64,000 bases of DNA, from NCBI GenBank assembly GCA_020846975.1, contig JADLCX010000026.1, forward strand, positions 1 to 64,000. Direction: 5' to 3'. The position numbers and the translations under genes were made by a program. Under the pieces are notes generated by a model. The model was given only the letters and a program-made list of their open reading frames with translations, was not told the origin of the DNA and did not search any database. Every line of letters starts with the position of its first letter. The first letter of the stretch is position 1. The stretch comes from Phycisphaerales bacterium. GTDB lineage: Bacteria > Planctomycetota > Phycisphaerae > Phycisphaerales > UBA1924. Below, piece after piece: positions 8,520 through 18,800 of the stretch.

Positions 8520-9563
8520 TTACTTCAATCCGTCCTTCTCCGCCATCAGCCTGAACATATCCACGCACCGGGACGCGTAGCCCGCTTCATTGTCGTACCA
8601 CGTGACGACCTTGAAGAACCGGTCGTTGAGCTGGATGCCCGCCCTGGCATCAAAGATCGAGCTGCGGCGGTCACCGACGAAGTCGCTCGAGACGACCTCC
8701 TCGTCGGTGTATCCGAGCACGCCCTTCATGGAGCCCTCGCTGGCCTTCTTCATCGCGGCGCAGATCGCCTCGTAGTTTGTCGCCTTGCCAGGCCGGAAGG
8801 TCAGGTCCACGCACGAGACATCCGCCGTCGGAACGCGGAACGACATGCCCGTGATCTTGCCCTTGAGCGCGGGGATGACCAGCGCAGCGGCCTTGGCCGC
8901 GCCCGTGCTCGACGGGATGATGTTCATGTACGCGTTGCGGCCGCCGCGCCAGTCCTTCTTGCTGGGGCCGTCCTGCGTGGGCTGCGTGGCGGTGACGGCG
9001 TGGATCGTCGTCATGAGCGCCTCCTCGATGCCGAACTCGTCGTTGAGCACCTTGGCGACCGGGGCCAGGCAGTTGGTGGTGCAGCTGGCGTTGGAGATGA
9101 CGTGGTGCTTGGCCGGGTCGTAGCCGCCGCAGTTGACCTTGTGCACGAACGTCGGCACCTGCGCCGGCTCGCTCTTGGTCGGCGCGCTGATCATGACGCG
9201 CTTCGCGCCCGCCTGGATGTGCAGGCTCGCCTTCTCCAGGTCGGTGAACAGGCCCGTGCTCTCCAGCACGTACTGCACGCCCAGATCCTTCCACGGCAAC
9301 TTCGCCGGGTCCTTCTCCGCCATGGTCCTGGTGGTGAATCCGTTGACCGTGAAACTGGTCTCGGTGGCCGAGACCTGGACCGGCTCGTTGCGCACGCGGA
9401 ACATCCCGTGCATGGTGTCGTGCTTCAAGAGATACGCGAGGTTGTCGGCGGGCACAAGGTCGTTGACCGCGACGACCTGGACGTTGTGCTCGAGGCCGAT
9501 GCGATAGACCAGGCGGCCGATGCGTCCGAAACCGTTGATGCCGATGCGGATGGGGGAAGCCAT
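8520..9563 (-). CDS. gap: Glyceraldehyde-3-phosphate dehydrogenase, type I
   Basis: A 347-residue glycolytic enzyme making 1,3-bisphosphoglycerate from glyceraldehyde 3-phosphate with NAD and phosphate. The Rossmann opening is [17 protein letters not shown]. The catalytic cysteine is in [12 protein letters not shown] near residue 160. The phosphate-site and tail motifs SSTGAAKA and [11 protein letters not shown] are intact. The start at 9563 is fixed by the family N-terminus; an in-frame upstream extension of 68 codons has no similarity. It is divergent from proS (104 bp between starts) and followed at 6 bp by the zinc-ribbon gene. Confidence 0.96.
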   Translation of the reverse strand: MASPIRIGINGFGRIGRLVYRIGLEHNVQVVAVNDLVPADNLAYLLKHDTMHGMFRVRNEPVQVSATETSFTVNGFTTRTMAEKDPAKLPWKDLGVQYVLESTGLFTDLEKASLHIQAGAKRVMISAPTKSEPAQVPTFVHKVNCGGYDPAKHHVISNASCTTNCLAPVAKVLNDEFGIEEALMTTIHAVTATQPTQDGPSKKDWRGGRNAYMNIIPSSTGAAKAAALVIPALKGKITGMSFRVPTADVSCVDLTFRPGKATNYEAICAAMKKASEGSMKGVLGYTDEEVVSSDFVGDRRSSIFDARAGIQLNDRFFKVVTWYDNEAGYASRCVDMFRLMAEKDGLK

Positions 9564-9666
9564 GGCTGGGGAAGCTCCGTTGCTGATGTGCGGGAAAACA
9601 ACGGTAGAACGCGGCGGGGGGGTTGTAAAGCGGCCGCGACTTCGCGACGGCGTACCATCCGGCCCT

Positions 9667-11457
9667 ATGTCGAGCCAATCCTCCCGCGGGGCCATGCATC
9701 GCTGGTCCCAGACCCTCATCCCGACGACCCGCGAGGCTCCGGCCGACGCGGAGAGCCCGTCCCACATCCTTCTCTCCCGTGCCGGCTACATCCGCAAGCT
9801 CGGCTCGGGCATCTACGATTACCTGCCCTTGGCATGGCGGTCGCTCCGCAAGATCAGCCAGATCGTGCGTGAGGAGATGGATGCGACCGGCGCGGCGGAG
9901 CTCTGCCTGCCCGTCATGCTGCCGATCGAGTTGTACGCGGGCACCAAGCGCGATGTGGATTACGGCGACCTGCTCTTCAAGGTTACCGACCGCAAGGGCG
10001 CGGTGGCCGCACTCGGACCGACGCACGAAGAGCCGATCACCGAACTCGTCAGGGGCTCGATCAACAGCTACAAGCAACTCCCGCTCTCGCTCTACCAGGT
10101 TCAGACCAAGTTCCGCGACGAGGCGAGGCCGCGCTCGGGCCTCCTGCGCTGCCGTGAGTTCATCATGAAGGACGCTTACTCGTTCCACATGGAGGTGGAA
10201 GGAGCGGGGGGGCTGAACGAGACCTACGACGCGATGTACCGCGCGTACAGCAATGTGTTCAAGCGCTGCGGCCTGGACTTCACGGTCGTCGAGGCCGAGG
10301 CCGGGCCGATCGGCGGTTCGGCGAGTCACGAGTTCATGGTCAACGCCGCGAGCGGGGAGGACACGATCCTCAAGTGCCCGGTTTCGGGCTACGCGGCCAA
10401 CGTTGAGAAGTGCGAGATCGGCGTTCGCGAAGTCAGTGGGGGGGCTTTCGACGGATCTCCCACCGGCGAGCTGGCCGAGGTGCACACGCCGAACCTGCCC
10501 GGCATCGATGAAGTCGGGAAGTTCATGAAGGTCAAACCGGATCGGATGCTGAAGACCATCGTGTTCAGGGTGGTTGGGGACGCGCCGACGAAGTGGGTCC
10601 TCGCCGTGGTTCGCGGCGATCACGACGTCAACGAGGGCAAGGTCAAGTCGGTGTGCGGCCACCAGGTCGAACTCGCGCCGGAGAAGGAAGCCCGCGCCGC
10701 GGGCTTCGCCATCGGCTACGTCTCACCCCGCGCGGTCAACAGCGTGCCGGGTGTGCTGATGCTCGTCGATCCCGATGTCGCCGGCGGGGGATTCTGGGCC
10801 ACGGGCGCCGACAAGCCCGACCACCACGTCAAGCACTTCAACTGGAAGCGTGATGTTGGCGAGAAACTGGGCGATCCGCGTTATGTAAAGCTCGCGGATG
10901 TGCGCAACGCGCTGGCGGGCGATCCCTCCCCTCGCGCTGCCGGCGCCCGGCTCGAGACGGGCCGCGGGATCGAGGTCGGACACATCTTCAAGCTCGGCAC
11001 CAAGTACTCCGACGCCATGGACCTGAAGATGCTGTACAAGGAGCAGCAGCGCAGCGTCATCATGGGCTGCTACGGAATCGGTGTCAGCCGCACCATGGCC
11101 GCAAGCGTCGAGCAGAACCACGACGAGAACGGGATCATCTGGCCCGCGGCGATCGCACCGTACCACGTGCTCATCACGCTGATGAAGCCCGATCAGGCGT
11201 CGCACGTCGAAGCGGCGGGCCGCATCGCCGCATCGCTGAGCGAGGCCGGGCTGGATGTGCTGATCGATGATCGCGACGAGCGGCCGGGCGTGAAGTTCAA
11301 GGATGCCGACCTGATCGGTGTGCCGATCCGGCTCACCATCGGCGACAAGGCCCTGGCTGAGGGTGGGGTGGAGTTCAAGTTGCGGCGGGATGTCGCTGCC
11401 AAGGGCGAGGTTGTCAGGTTGGACCAGGTGACGAGCAGGTGCAGCTCTGCGCTCTGA
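9667..11457 (+). CDS. proS: Prolyl-tRNA synthetase, bacterial type with editing domain
   Basis: A 596-residue class II aminoacyl-tRNA synthetase charging tRNA-Pro. Class II motif 2 ([26 protein letters not shown], split here as [14 protein letters not shown] then [13 protein letters not shown]) and motif 3 ([13 protein letters not shown]) are clear. The insertion between them is the INS editing domain of bacterial ProRS that clears Ala-tRNA-Pro, with [10 protein letters not shown] and [12 protein letters not shown] inside it. The C-terminal anticodon-binding domain has [21 protein letters not shown]. The ATG at 9667 opens [20 protein letters not shown], close to the family start. A tRNA-Pro(GGG) gene lies 25 kb away in the same window. 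The GNAT gene follows on the same strand. Confidence 0.96.
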   Translation: MSSQSSRGAMHRWSQTLIPTTREAPADAESPSHILLSRAGYIRKLGSGIYDYLPLAWRSLRKISQIVREEMDATGAAELCLPVMLPIELYAGTKRDVDYGDLLFKVTDRKGAVAALGPTHEEPITELVRGSINSYKQLPLSLYQVQTKFRDEARPRSGLLRCREFIMKDAYSFHMEVEGAGGLNETYDAMYRAYSNVFKRCGLDFTVVEAEAGPIGGSASHEFMVNAASGEDTILKCPVSGYAANVEKCEIGVREVSGGAFDGSPTGELAEVHTPNLPGIDEVGKFMKVKPDRMLKTIVFRVVGDAPTKWVLAVVRGDHDVNEGKVKSVCGHQVELAPEKEARAAGFAIGYVSPRAVNSVPGVLMLVDPDVAGGGFWATGADKPDHHVKHFNWKRDVGEKLGDPRYVKLADVRNALAGDPSPRAAGARLETGRGIEVGHIFKLGTKYSDAMDLKMLYKEQQRSVIMGCYGIGVSRTMAASVEQNHDENGIIWPAAIAPYHVLITLMKPDQASHVEAAGRIAASLSEAGLDVLIDDRDERPGVKFKDADLIGVPIRLTIGDKALAEGGVEFKLRRDVAAKGEVVRLDQVTSRCSSAL

Positions 11458-11515
11458 ACGTGCTCCAAGAAGCCGGCGCGTGTTGCCGGGCCTCGGGTTC
11501 ACGGGGAATCGACCG

Positions 11516-12052
11516 ATGGCACGTTCTTCGCCGACATCCGGTGCGGCTGAACCCGGCTCTCCGACGATCGTGCCCGCCGACACCGACGAGCGCCTGATGC
11601 TCGCCCGCGAACTCATCAGCGAGTACGGACGCAGCATCACCGACGTCGCCGCGTGCAGCCTTGTACATCAGGGGTTCGACGATGAACTCGCCCATCTCCC
11701 CGGGCGGTACGCCCCGTCCCGCGGCGGGTGCCTGTTGCTCGCGATGATCGGCGACCGGCCCGCGGGGTGCATCGCGATGCGATCGCTGCCCGAGATCAGT
11801 GCGCGGGTGTGCGAGATGAAGCGCATGTACGTGAAGCCCGAGTTCCGAGGGCGGCACATCGGTCGTCGCCTGGTCGAACGGGTCCTGGCCGAGGCACGCG
11901 CCGCCGGGTACATGCTCATGAAACTCGACACCGACACGGACCCCAGGTTCGCCGCGGCCATCGCCTTGTACCGCTCGTTCGGCTTCATCGAGTGTGACCG
12001 CTACAACGCGGACCCCGATCCCAAGACGTTGTGGTTTGAGAAGCAACTCTGA
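11516..12052 (+). CDS. GNAT-family N-acetyltransferase
   Basis: A 178-residue acetyl-CoA-dependent acetyltransferase of unknown acceptor. The fold signature is complete: CEMKRMYVKPEFRGRHIGRRL carries the R/Q-x-x-G-x-A/G-type acetyl-CoA loop near residue 120, and ALYRSFGFIECDRYN is the usual closing strand-helix. The N-terminal 30 residues are Ser/Pro-rich. The ATG at 11516 has ACGGGGAATC before it; an upstream start at 11480 in the same frame is less likely. It follows proS by 58 bp and is convergent with the lipoprotein hydrolase gene. Confidence 0.82.
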   Translation: MARSSPTSGAAEPGSPTIVPADTDERLMLARELISEYGRSITDVAACSLVHQGFDDELAHLPGRYAPSRGGCLLLAMIGDRPAGCIAMRSLPEISARVCEMKRMYVKPEFRGRHIGRRLVERVLAEARAAGYMLMKLDTDTDPRFAAAIALYRSFGFIECDRYNADPDPKTLWFEKQL

Positions 12053-12179
12053 GAGAGCGTGGCGTCCGCGAGTGGAAGGCGACCGGCGGCGTGCCCGCGG
12101 ATTCGCAGTTTTACATAACTGCCATTATAGGACCTTATGAATCGACGCCACCTCATCAGTCTGAGGCGGACTCTGAAAC

Positions 12180-13559
12180 TCAACCGGGAGTCTTGCCGCC
12201 CGTACCGGCCGCGGCGGAGACCGGCACCTTGCGGATGACCTTCGCGTGCTTGTCCACCCATTCCGCGATGGGCTTCACGTGGTCGTGCAGTCGCCAGAAC
12301 AGCATCCGATGCCCGCCGGGAAAGGTCCACCGTTCGGGGCGACCCAGGCATTCCCACATCAGATCGCCCCCAGAAGCCTGCACGGTGGTGTCGAAGGCCG
12401 CCTGGACCATCAGCACGGGCATCGATCGCATGGCGATCGAGGTGCGGAAGGGATCGAGTTGCGACGCGGCGAGGAACTCGTCGTAGAGGCGGTTGCGCTG
12501 CGCGGCGTTGCCAACAGGGTCGGTCCACACGAGCTGGATTCCCCCGTCGGTCAGGTCGCTCATCTGGCTGAGTTTGAGCAGGTTCGCGCCGCCGCTGACG
12601 AGGACCGCGGCATCGAACTTTCCCGGCAGCCTCGCAACCACCGCGGGCGAGGCGAGCGAGCCCGCACTGCATCCGACCATGACCATCGGCGATTGGCTGA
12701 TGGCCGGGCGCTCGCGGGCCAGATACTCCAGCGCGGCCTCCGCCGCGTACGCGGTTTCGGCCACCAGATCATCGATGACCACCGCCAGGCGGTGTGCGGT
12801 CGGCGTGATGTCGGATTCTCGATCGATTCGGTACGGGGGAGACTCGTACCACCAGACGCTCGGGGTCTCGATGCGAAGCACAGTCCAGCCGCGCTCGCGG
12901 AGTTCGTCCAGCAGCGGCTGCTCGTACTCGATGCTCCCCAACCCCGCGATGTGCACGATGAGACCCGCGGACTTGCCGTTTCTCAACGCTTCCGGCTTGG
13001 GCTCGGCGAGCTGGATCTGTGTCCCCTCGTAGAGCAGCGTCAGGGTTTTTTCGTCGTTGGGTTTCAGGCCCGCGGCGTTGCTCTCGAGAAACTTCTGCAA
13101 CGACTCGCGCGACCGCTGCACGAGTTTCGGAATGCGAGTGTCAACCGGGCGATCCTCAAGGGTCGAGTACGAAACGAAACGGGTGAAAACGCGATCCGCG
13201 TAGCGGACGCGGCGGATGATGCCCTGGCCGAACTTTCGCTGGTAGACGATCCGGCCGTCGGCCCGCCGCGCGGCCCGTAGCCAGTCCGGATCGATCTCGG
13301 ACTCCGGCACCGTTCCGTCCAGCACCAGCCGCGGAATCCGCCGCGGGGTGTTCTTGATCCTCTGGTCAAGATCATCGGTCTTGCGCTCGGGCCATCTGAT
13401 GGTGTCCTGGCTGGTCCGCTCGAACTCCATCCGGTAGGGGTCCGGCCCTTCGGTGGCCAAGCACCCCCCCATGACCGCTGCCACGATTCCACAACCCGCG
13501 AGCATCCAGCGACCCAGCCGTACGCCGGGTATCGCCGGAAGAACCCGGTTTTCGCCCAT
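12180..13559 (-). CDS. Alpha/beta-hydrolase-fold lipoprotein
   Basis: A protein of about 459 residues. The N-terminus has RLGRWMLAGCGIVAAVMGGC, a signal peptide with a lipobox cysteine near residue 33, so it should be lipid-anchored. The nucleophile elbow MVMVGCSAGSLASP (G-x-S-x-G) near residue 300 and a late GGHRMLFW histidine give the alpha/beta-hydrolase triad; the acid is not certain. The 130 residues between lipobox and hydrolase are unrecognised. Substrate is unknown. The start is uncertain: 13559, 13595 and 13616 are all in frame and none has a strong ribosome-binding site. It is divergent from the pseudopilin gene. Confidence 0.75.
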   Translation of the reverse strand: MGENRVLPAIPGVRLGRWMLAGCGIVAAVMGGCLATEGPDPYRMEFERTSQDTIRWPERKTDDLDQRIKNTPRRIPRLVLDGTVPESEIDPDWLRAARRADGRIVYQRKFGQGIIRRVRYADRVFTRFVSYSTLEDRPVDTRIPKLVQRSRESLQKFLESNAAGLKPNDEKTLTLLYEGTQIQLAEPKPEALRNGKSAGLIVHIAGLGSIEYEQPLLDELRERGWTVLRIETPSVWWYESPPYRIDRESDITPTAHRLAVVIDDLVAETAYAAEAALEYLARERPAISQSPMVMVGCSAGSLASPAVVARLPGKFDAAVLVSGGANLLKLSQMSDLTDGGIQLVWTDPVGNAAQRNRLYDEFLAASQLDPFRTSIAMRSMPVLMVQAAFDTTVQASGGDLMWECLGRPERWTFPGGHRMLFWRLHDHVKPIAEWVDKHAKVIRKVPVSAAAGTGGKTPG

Positions 13560-13913
13560 CCTGGGCAGTCCGGGGTTGTTGTTCCGATAGGGCATCGTGC
13601 ACGATGGATCACGCATGTACACACGATACCACGAGGATCGGCTGTGGTTGTGGTGGAATGGAGACTGTCGCAGCCGGGGTGACGTTCCACTCTCGCAGCC
13701 GCGATTGCCGAAGATTGTGCTCGATTCTCGGCGTGGGCTCCGTGGGCTTCGCGGTCGCACCGTACCCGCCAGGACTATCGAGGTGGTTTGGCCCGGTCCC
13801 GGTCGTCCGAGTCGAGGGCATCCGTGGGCGAACTTTGTCCGTATGGTGGTTTGTTCAGGATCGCGGGCTAGACTTTTTCTGCCGACTTTCTCCCGAACCG
13901 GAGGTCCGTGACC
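13560..13913. other. Gene-free divergent promoter region
   Basis: The 354 bp between the hydrolase and the pseudopilin gene contain no credible open frame. They must hold the promoters of both divergent genes. The clearest signal is GGAGG at 13900-13904, the pseudopilin ribosome-binding site. Several TTG- and TAGACT-like hexamers are present but none pair at 16-18 bp. Confidence 0.5.
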
Positions 13914-14759
13914 ATGCTCCGACCCAGCCGCTCGAAGTTGCTCGCCCATCCCCCCCACTCCGCCCCCAACTCCGCCTCAGCGGTGCGGTCTGGCTTCACG
14001 CTCGTGGAACTGCTGGTTGTGATTGCGATCATCGGTATTCTGATGACGCTCGCGCTGGTTGTGGGAGGCCGCGTCGCCAAGGGTGGCGAGCGGAGCCTGA
14101 CCGAAAGCACAATCCGAGCCTTGGATGCCACGCTCACGGCGTACATTGCCGAGCGCGAAGCGAAGTTCCCGACGTACTTCGTGGACGACTCGAACCAGGT
14201 CTTCCCCATCATCGACGGCCGCCTCGCCGGACAGAACACGCTCGGCGCGCCGGCCCAGCCGACCATCGCGCTCTACCTCCTGCTCGCCGAGCAGGTCCCG
14301 GGCGTGCAGGAGGCGCTGAAGGGCATCGACAAGAAGTTCATGACCCGCAAGCAGGTCGTCGATTCGGATCCGAGCCGGATCGTGAAGGACCGGAACGGCC
14401 AACCGATCGACGGGCTGTTCATCAACGATGCGTGGGGCAACCCGATCCGCTTGGTCCTGCCCCGGTATCACGGCGGGCACGGAGAGTTTGCGGATGCGAA
14501 CGGGAACGTTGTCAACAGCCGACCGGTTATGGATGTTGAACTCGGAAGCCTCGGTTACATCCAGCAGTGGCGACGTTCCTACCGGCCCTTCGGAAGCGCC
14601 CAGATCGGCCGCTTCGTCGGAGACGGCGACGAAGGCATGTGCGTCGGCGGCCGCCCCTATTTCTACTCGGCGGGACCGGACGGTGACCCCGGCACGAGGG
14701 ATGACAACGTCTACACCGTGACGCCGCAGTTTCCGCTGGAAACCCGCGACCTCAAGTAG
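13914..14759 (+). CDS. Type II secretion-type pseudopilin
   Basis: A 281-residue protein with a type IV prepilin leader. A long 27-residue basic leader ends in RSG, then FTLVELLVVIAIIGILMTLALVV: Gly before the cut, Phe at +1 and the conserved Glu at +5. A coiled helix and a large C-terminal domain follow, ending GPDGDPGTRDDNVYTV, the Asp-rich loop typical of GspG-like major pseudopilins that bind calcium. It may be assembled by a type II secretion system encoded elsewhere. GGAGG at 13900 is 9 bp from the ATG at 13914; a GTG at 13908 is too close. No pilus or secretion genes adjoin it. Confidence 0.88.
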   Translation: MLRPSRSKLLAHPPHSAPNSASAVRSGFTLVELLVVIAIIGILMTLALVVGGRVAKGGERSLTESTIRALDATLTAYIAEREAKFPTYFVDDSNQVFPIIDGRLAGQNTLGAPAQPTIALYLLLAEQVPGVQEALKGIDKKFMTRKQVVDSDPSRIVKDRNGQPIDGLFINDAWGNPIRLVLPRYHGGHGEFADANGNVVNSRPVMDVELGSLGYIQQWRRSYRPFGSAQIGRFVGDGDEGMCVGGRPYFYSAGPDGDPGTRDDNVYTVTPQFPLETRDLK

Positions 14760-14782
14760 CGGGTTGACGCACCTCCGGGCTG

Positions 14783-15457
14783 CTACGCGGGCGCGGTTAC
14801 AAGCGAGATCGAGAATCCATCGAGGCCCTTGCTGCCCACCGTCTGGATGGCCGTCGATACCGCGCGCCGCTCGCCGGACATGATCTCGTACAGGCGACGT
14901 ATTCCCACGATACTGGGGTCGGGACTCTCCGCGTCAAGGATGTTGCCCTCACGCACCACGTTGTCCACGACAATCAGACCGCCCGGCCGAGTGAGTCGCA
15001 GAGCCCAGGCGAAGTAGTCCGGCGCGGCCGCCTTGTCGGCGTCGATGAAAACCATGTCGAAGGGTTTGGGGTCATGGGTCGCGAGCCCGGGGAGCAGGTC
15101 GAGCGCCGGGCCAACCTGGATCTCGACGATGCTATCGCAACCGGCCCGCGCCACGTTCTGACGGGCGACCTCGGCATGAGCCGGCTGGATCTCCATCGTG
15201 ACCACGCGGCCGGCAGGACCAACCGCACGGGCGAGCCAGATCGTGCTGTACCCGCCGAGTGTGCCGATCTCCAGGATGCGCCGGGCGCGGATCGAATGCG
15301 CGAGGATCATCAGCAGTTTGCCCTGGTTGGCGGTGATGCTGATCGGCGGCAGCCCCGCGGCCGTGCCGGCCTTCAAGGCCGCTTCGAGCGAGGCGTCTTC
15401 GGGCGCCAAGAGGGAACAGATGAACTCGTCAACGCTCGACCACAGTTCCTGGGACAT
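14783..15457 (-). CDS. SAM-dependent O-methyltransferase, family 3
   Basis: A 224-residue cytosolic methyltransferase of the catechol/caffeoyl-CoA O-methyltransferase group. The SAM site is RRILEIGTLGGYSTIWLARAV near residue 60. MVFIDADKAAAPDYF, with the metal-binding Asp, is near 134, and PGGLIVVDNVVREGNI near 157 supplies further metal ligands. Length and motif order are standard. The acceptor is unknown. It lies 22 bp from the stop of the glycosidase-like gene on the same strand and so may be the last gene of the sugar locus, though its function does not suggest that. It is convergent with the pseudopilin gene. Confidence 0.88.
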   Translation of the reverse strand: MSQELWSSVDEFICSLLAPEDASLEAALKAGTAAGLPPISITANQGKLLMILAHSIRARRILEIGTLGGYSTIWLARAVGPAGRVVTMEIQPAHAEVARQNVARAGCDSIVEIQVGPALDLLPGLATHDPKPFDMVFIDADKAAAPDYFAWALRLTRPGGLIVVDNVVREGNILDAESPDPSIVGIRRLYEIMSGERRAVSTAIQTVGSKGLDGFSISLVTAPA

Positions 15458-15479
15458 GGGCGAGCGTATGCCCAGGCGA

Positions 15480-18400
15480 TCAACGGGCGTACTCCACCTC
15501 GATGCGGCTCGGAATCCGCTGAACCGGTATCAACGCGCCCTGTGCGGTCACCTTGGCTCCATCGCACCGGATCGAGCGGATGGCGGTTGCATGCGGTGGG
15601 GCGATCCAGATGCCGCCGGTCGGCGGGACGATGCCCTCGTGGACCTCCCAGACCGACAGATTCGGCATCTCTCCTCGCCTGACGGAGCAGCTCAGGTCGC
15701 CGCAGTGCGTGCCCAGGCCCTTCACGCGAACACCCTCAGGATCGAGGGCCCACGACACGGGCAAGCCCGCGCCGATCACCAATCGCCGCGCGCGATCGTC
15801 GTCGAACGCGAGCATCGCGCGAAAACTGTTGATGAAGTCCGAGCCGCACCAGGTGTGGGGCATGTCACCGATGAATCCAGGTCGCCGCAGGTCACGCCAC
15901 ACCACCTCGGCCCAGTGGTTGAAGCCGGCCGGCCGAGAATCGGCCATGAAGCACTCGATCGCCTCGTGGGCACGCGCTCGCCATGGAGTCGCGCCGGCGC
16001 CTTCGAGCGTCCCGAGGCGGACCATCGTTCCGACGGTGCGCCACTCGTAGGGCGTGTAGTTCACCCATCCGGCAGCCTGACCGGCGCCGTCGCGCCGGTC
16101 CTTGAAGTATCTCCAATACCGCTCGAACGTTTCCTTCAGTGCCGGGGTCGGCATGGCGAGGCTGCCCATGAGGTCGCACGGCCAGAGTCCGATCGTCGTG
16201 CTGGTCGCGTCGAAGTCGCCGAGTTCCGCACATCCGGGAATGTACGAGATCGACTTCATCCGCATCGCGAGCTCGACCGACTCCCCGACCGAACGCTCGA
16301 ACGACTCCCGCAGCGAGTTCAGACGCGATGCCTCGGTATCGTGGCCCAGGACTGCAGCAATCTCGGCCGCGTCGCCGACGCCCTTGAGACCCCAGAAATC
16401 GTCCCAGTACGAGTGCATGGGCTTGGCCGAGTAGCCCTCGTGGCTGATCGACTCCGGCAACAGCCCCGCGAGCACGCGGCGGTCATCCGCGGTCGATGGG
16501 AATGTGAACTCGTCGGTCAGCCGCCGGGAGCGGAGGGACTCGGTGTGAGCCGCGGCCCGGCGAACCGCGTCCCAGTGCTTCCGAAGGAACTCGACATCCC
16601 GCGTGTGCCGGTAGAGATTCATCACGGCGTAGATGAACTCGCCATCGCTGTCGTGCTCGGGCACCGGGTCGGGTCCGCGGCGGTCCACCACGCACGGGAC
16701 CTTGCCGGATGGGTACTGGTTCGGCGCATACCAATCCACGAACGCGCGAGCCTGATCAGTGAGGCCGAACGCCAGTAGCGAGGAGGAAGTCAGGCTCCCA
16801 TCACGAATCCATGATCGCTCGTACGAGCGAGAACCCGGCTGGATGGCCGCGCCGTCACGGTTGATGAGGATGTACGCGAGGTTGCTGCGAGCGACATCCC
16901 AGAGCTTCCGAGCCTCGCCCGGCAGGGAGATCGTGACTCGATCGGTGGTCGCACGCCAGCGGGCCAACACATCGTTCAGGCGATCTTCAAACATCCCGGC
17001 GGGGTCTGCGGCCATGCCGTCCCATGCGATCGCGGTGCCATGCAAGGGCGAGGCGATGACAACCGTCATGGCGGCGCCGGCTTCGAGCGCGAACGGATAC
17101 TCCATCGCGGCGGAGGCGAGCGAGTCGTCATCGCTGACCTCCTTGTGCGCGGGCAACTTGCCGGCCCCGATGTGCTCGACAATCTCGCCTTCCTGGAACG
17201 CACACGCTCCGACTCTTGCGGCGGGAGTCAACGGTTGTACCACGAACTCACCGGCCCGAATCGCTTCATCGCTAACACTCACTCGCCCGATCCGGGATGC
17301 GCCGCCCGCTTGATTCAGGAACTGGTACGTCGGATTGACCTGCATCGGCCTGACGGCAACGAACAGGCTTCCCTCGTGCCTGGTTGACCCGGTATTGGTC
17401 AGTCGGTAGCGAGCGAGGATCACGCCCTGGCCGCGGACGAAGGGCGGCGCATCATCCGCCAGGCAGGTGACTTCGAGCCGGAGCCCGACCGCCCCACCAT
17501 TCCCCGCGGTCTCTCGCGTGACGGTGGGCGCGGGCAAGTACCCGTCCGCCAACCGCTGGCTGAGCGTGGACTCGTGCCAAGTGAGCAGGCGGCCGCTGGA
17601 TCGGACGAAGGGTTCCAGGCTCGGTCCTTGCTTTCCGAGTTCGATCGTGCCATCTTCGCTGACCAGCGCCTCCCGTTCGTCATCCTCCACGCCGACGACG
17701 GTCCAGTACGAGGCCTCGCCGAGCAGGTATCGTGGCCACCAGCCGCGTGCCGCGGCCGCCGCGTGCAGCCGCAGACGTGCGTTGACATCGTCCGCGTGCT
17801 CCGGGGGAAGGAACGTCAATGCACGCAGGCGGACACCCTCGCGGTCCGCGGGTTCGGTGCAACGAATCCGGACGCGGCTTGCGACGGCATCGGGGGTAAC
17901 CAAGTCATCAAGCCCGCCGTTCCCGCCTCGCACCTTCCCGATGACAAACCACTCGCCGCCGAGGCTGCCGGATACCTCGTATGAGGATGCGTGGGCTCCC
18001 GGCTCCCACTCGATGGCGACGCCCCCGAACTCGCGTGCCTCGCCGAAGTCGATCGTCGCTTCCGGCGCGGGGTCAACCGATGCCGGCTTGCTCTTCCACC
18101 CGATGAAGCCGTCGGGGCCGATGGCCAACGGTCCTCCTCCTTCGGCCCGCGAACTGGCCTCGACGCTCGGCGTCCGCTGGTGAGGCCGAACTTCCGGGAG
18201 AGGCTCGATCCGAAGCTCGTCGAGCCAGACCGTCCCCTTTCCGCCGTTGAAACTCGTCACCACGATCTCGATCGCATCGATCCGCTTGGCGAAGTCTCGT
18301 GGCTCCGGTCCCCACGCGAAAGTGAACTTCCGCCGCGGAAGGCGCACTTCGCGCCACGGGCCGTCAAACGCGTAGTCTCGCTGGTTCACCCACCAGACGT

Positions 18401-18770
18401 TCTCACCCGGAGCCGCGCCCCCACCCCCGGCGGTGCGTTCAATTAGTTTCACTTCCAGCGTGTTTCGCGGCCCGTTGCCCTTCAGCTGAAGCGCAACGCG
18501 GTGGTTCGGCGGGAGTTCCAGCGGCGGCGACAACTCCCTTCGGACGATCGCGTAGCCGGATCCGCGGGTGAAGTCGTAGTCCAGTTTGAGACACGGACCA
18601 GCGTGTCCGTCCGCATCCGCGGAGGTCACCAGGCCGATGCCGTCGGCGGCGATGGCCTTCCAGTCCGCTGGGCGGTCAAAGCCATCCCGGAAGCAGGGCT
18701 GGTCGGCGTTGGCCGGTGCGGCGGCGGGAGCAAGGATCGCCGCTGCCAGCGAGAGAATCGCAAGTCTCAT
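15480..18770 (-). CDS. Secreted multidomain (alpha/alpha)6 glycosidase-like protein with F5/8-type domain
   Basis: A 1096-residue exported protein. The signal peptide is MRLAILSLAAAILAPAAAPANA. Residues 25-170 look like a carbohydrate-binding beta-sandwich. Residues about 215-330 look like an F5/8 type C (discoidin) domain, from EATIDFGEAREFGGVAIEW to RVRIRC. A beta-sandwich linker follows. Residues about 610-1040 look like an alpha-helical glycosidase barrel, with YERSWIRDGSLTSSSLLAFG, EHDSDGEFIYAVMNLYRHTRD and HSYWDDFWGLKG. Acidic residues in WIRDG and SYWDDFWG are candidate catalytic or binding residues. I cannot assign a GH family. The start follows the signal peptide; 18770 is the only ATG close to it. 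It lies downstream of a dockerin protein and a large hairpin. Confidence 0.78.
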   Translation of the reverse strand: MRLAILSLAAAILAPAAAPANADQPCFRDGFDRPADWKAIAADGIGLVTSADADGHAGPCLKLDYDFTRGSGYAIVRRELSPPLELPPNHRVALQLKGNGPRNTLEVKLIERTAGGGGAAPGENVWWVNQRDYAFDGPWREVRLPRRKFTFAWGPEPRDFAKRIDAIEIVVTSFNGGKGTVWLDELRIEPLPEVRPHQRTPSVEASSRAEGGGPLAIGPDGFIGWKSKPASVDPAPEATIDFGEAREFGGVAIEWEPGAHASSYEVSGSLGGEWFVIGKVRGGNGGLDDLVTPDAVASRVRIRCTEPADREGVRLRALTFLPPEHADDVNARLRLHAAAAARGWWPRYLLGEASYWTVVGVEDDEREALVSEDGTIELGKQGPSLEPFVRSSGRLLTWHESTLSQRLADGYLPAPTVTRETAGNGGAVGLRLEVTCLADDAPPFVRGQGVILARYRLTNTGSTRHEGSLFVAVRPMQVNPTYQFLNQAGGASRIGRVSVSDEAIRAGEFVVQPLTPAARVGACAFQEGEIVEHIGAGKLPAHKEVSDDDSLASAAMEYPFALEAGAAMTVVIASPLHGTAIAWDGMAADPAGMFEDRLNDVLARWRATTDRVTISLPGEARKLWDVARSNLAYILINRDGAAIQPGSRSYERSWIRDGSLTSSSLLAFGLTDQARAFVDWYAPNQYPSGKVPCVVDRRGPDPVPEHDSDGEFIYAVMNLYRHTRDVEFLRKHWDAVRRAAAHTESLRSRRLTDEFTFPSTADDRRVLAGLLPESISHEGYSAKPMHSYWDDFWGLKGVGDAAEIAAVLGHDTEASRLNSLRESFERSVGESVELAMRMKSISYIPGCAELGDFDATSTTIGLWPCDLMGSLAMPTPALKETFERYWRYFKDRRDGAGQAAGWVNYTPYEWRTVGTMVRLGTLEGAGATPWRARAHEAIECFMADSRPAGFNHWAEVVWRDLRRPGFIGDMPHTWCGSDFINSFRAMLAFDDDRARRLVIGAGLPVSWALDPEGVRVKGLGTHCGDLSCSVRRGEMPNLSVWEVHEGIVPPTGGIWIAPPHATAIRSIRCDGAKVTAQGALIPVQRIPSRIEVEYAR

Positions 18771-18800
18771 GGTCGGTACCGCTCGAAGCCAAAACGCTGT

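Noticed and set aside
12105..12122. Hairpin GCAGTT/AACTGC after the acetyltransferase gene as a terminator
   Set aside because: A 6-bp AT-rich stem without a T-run is too weak to call.
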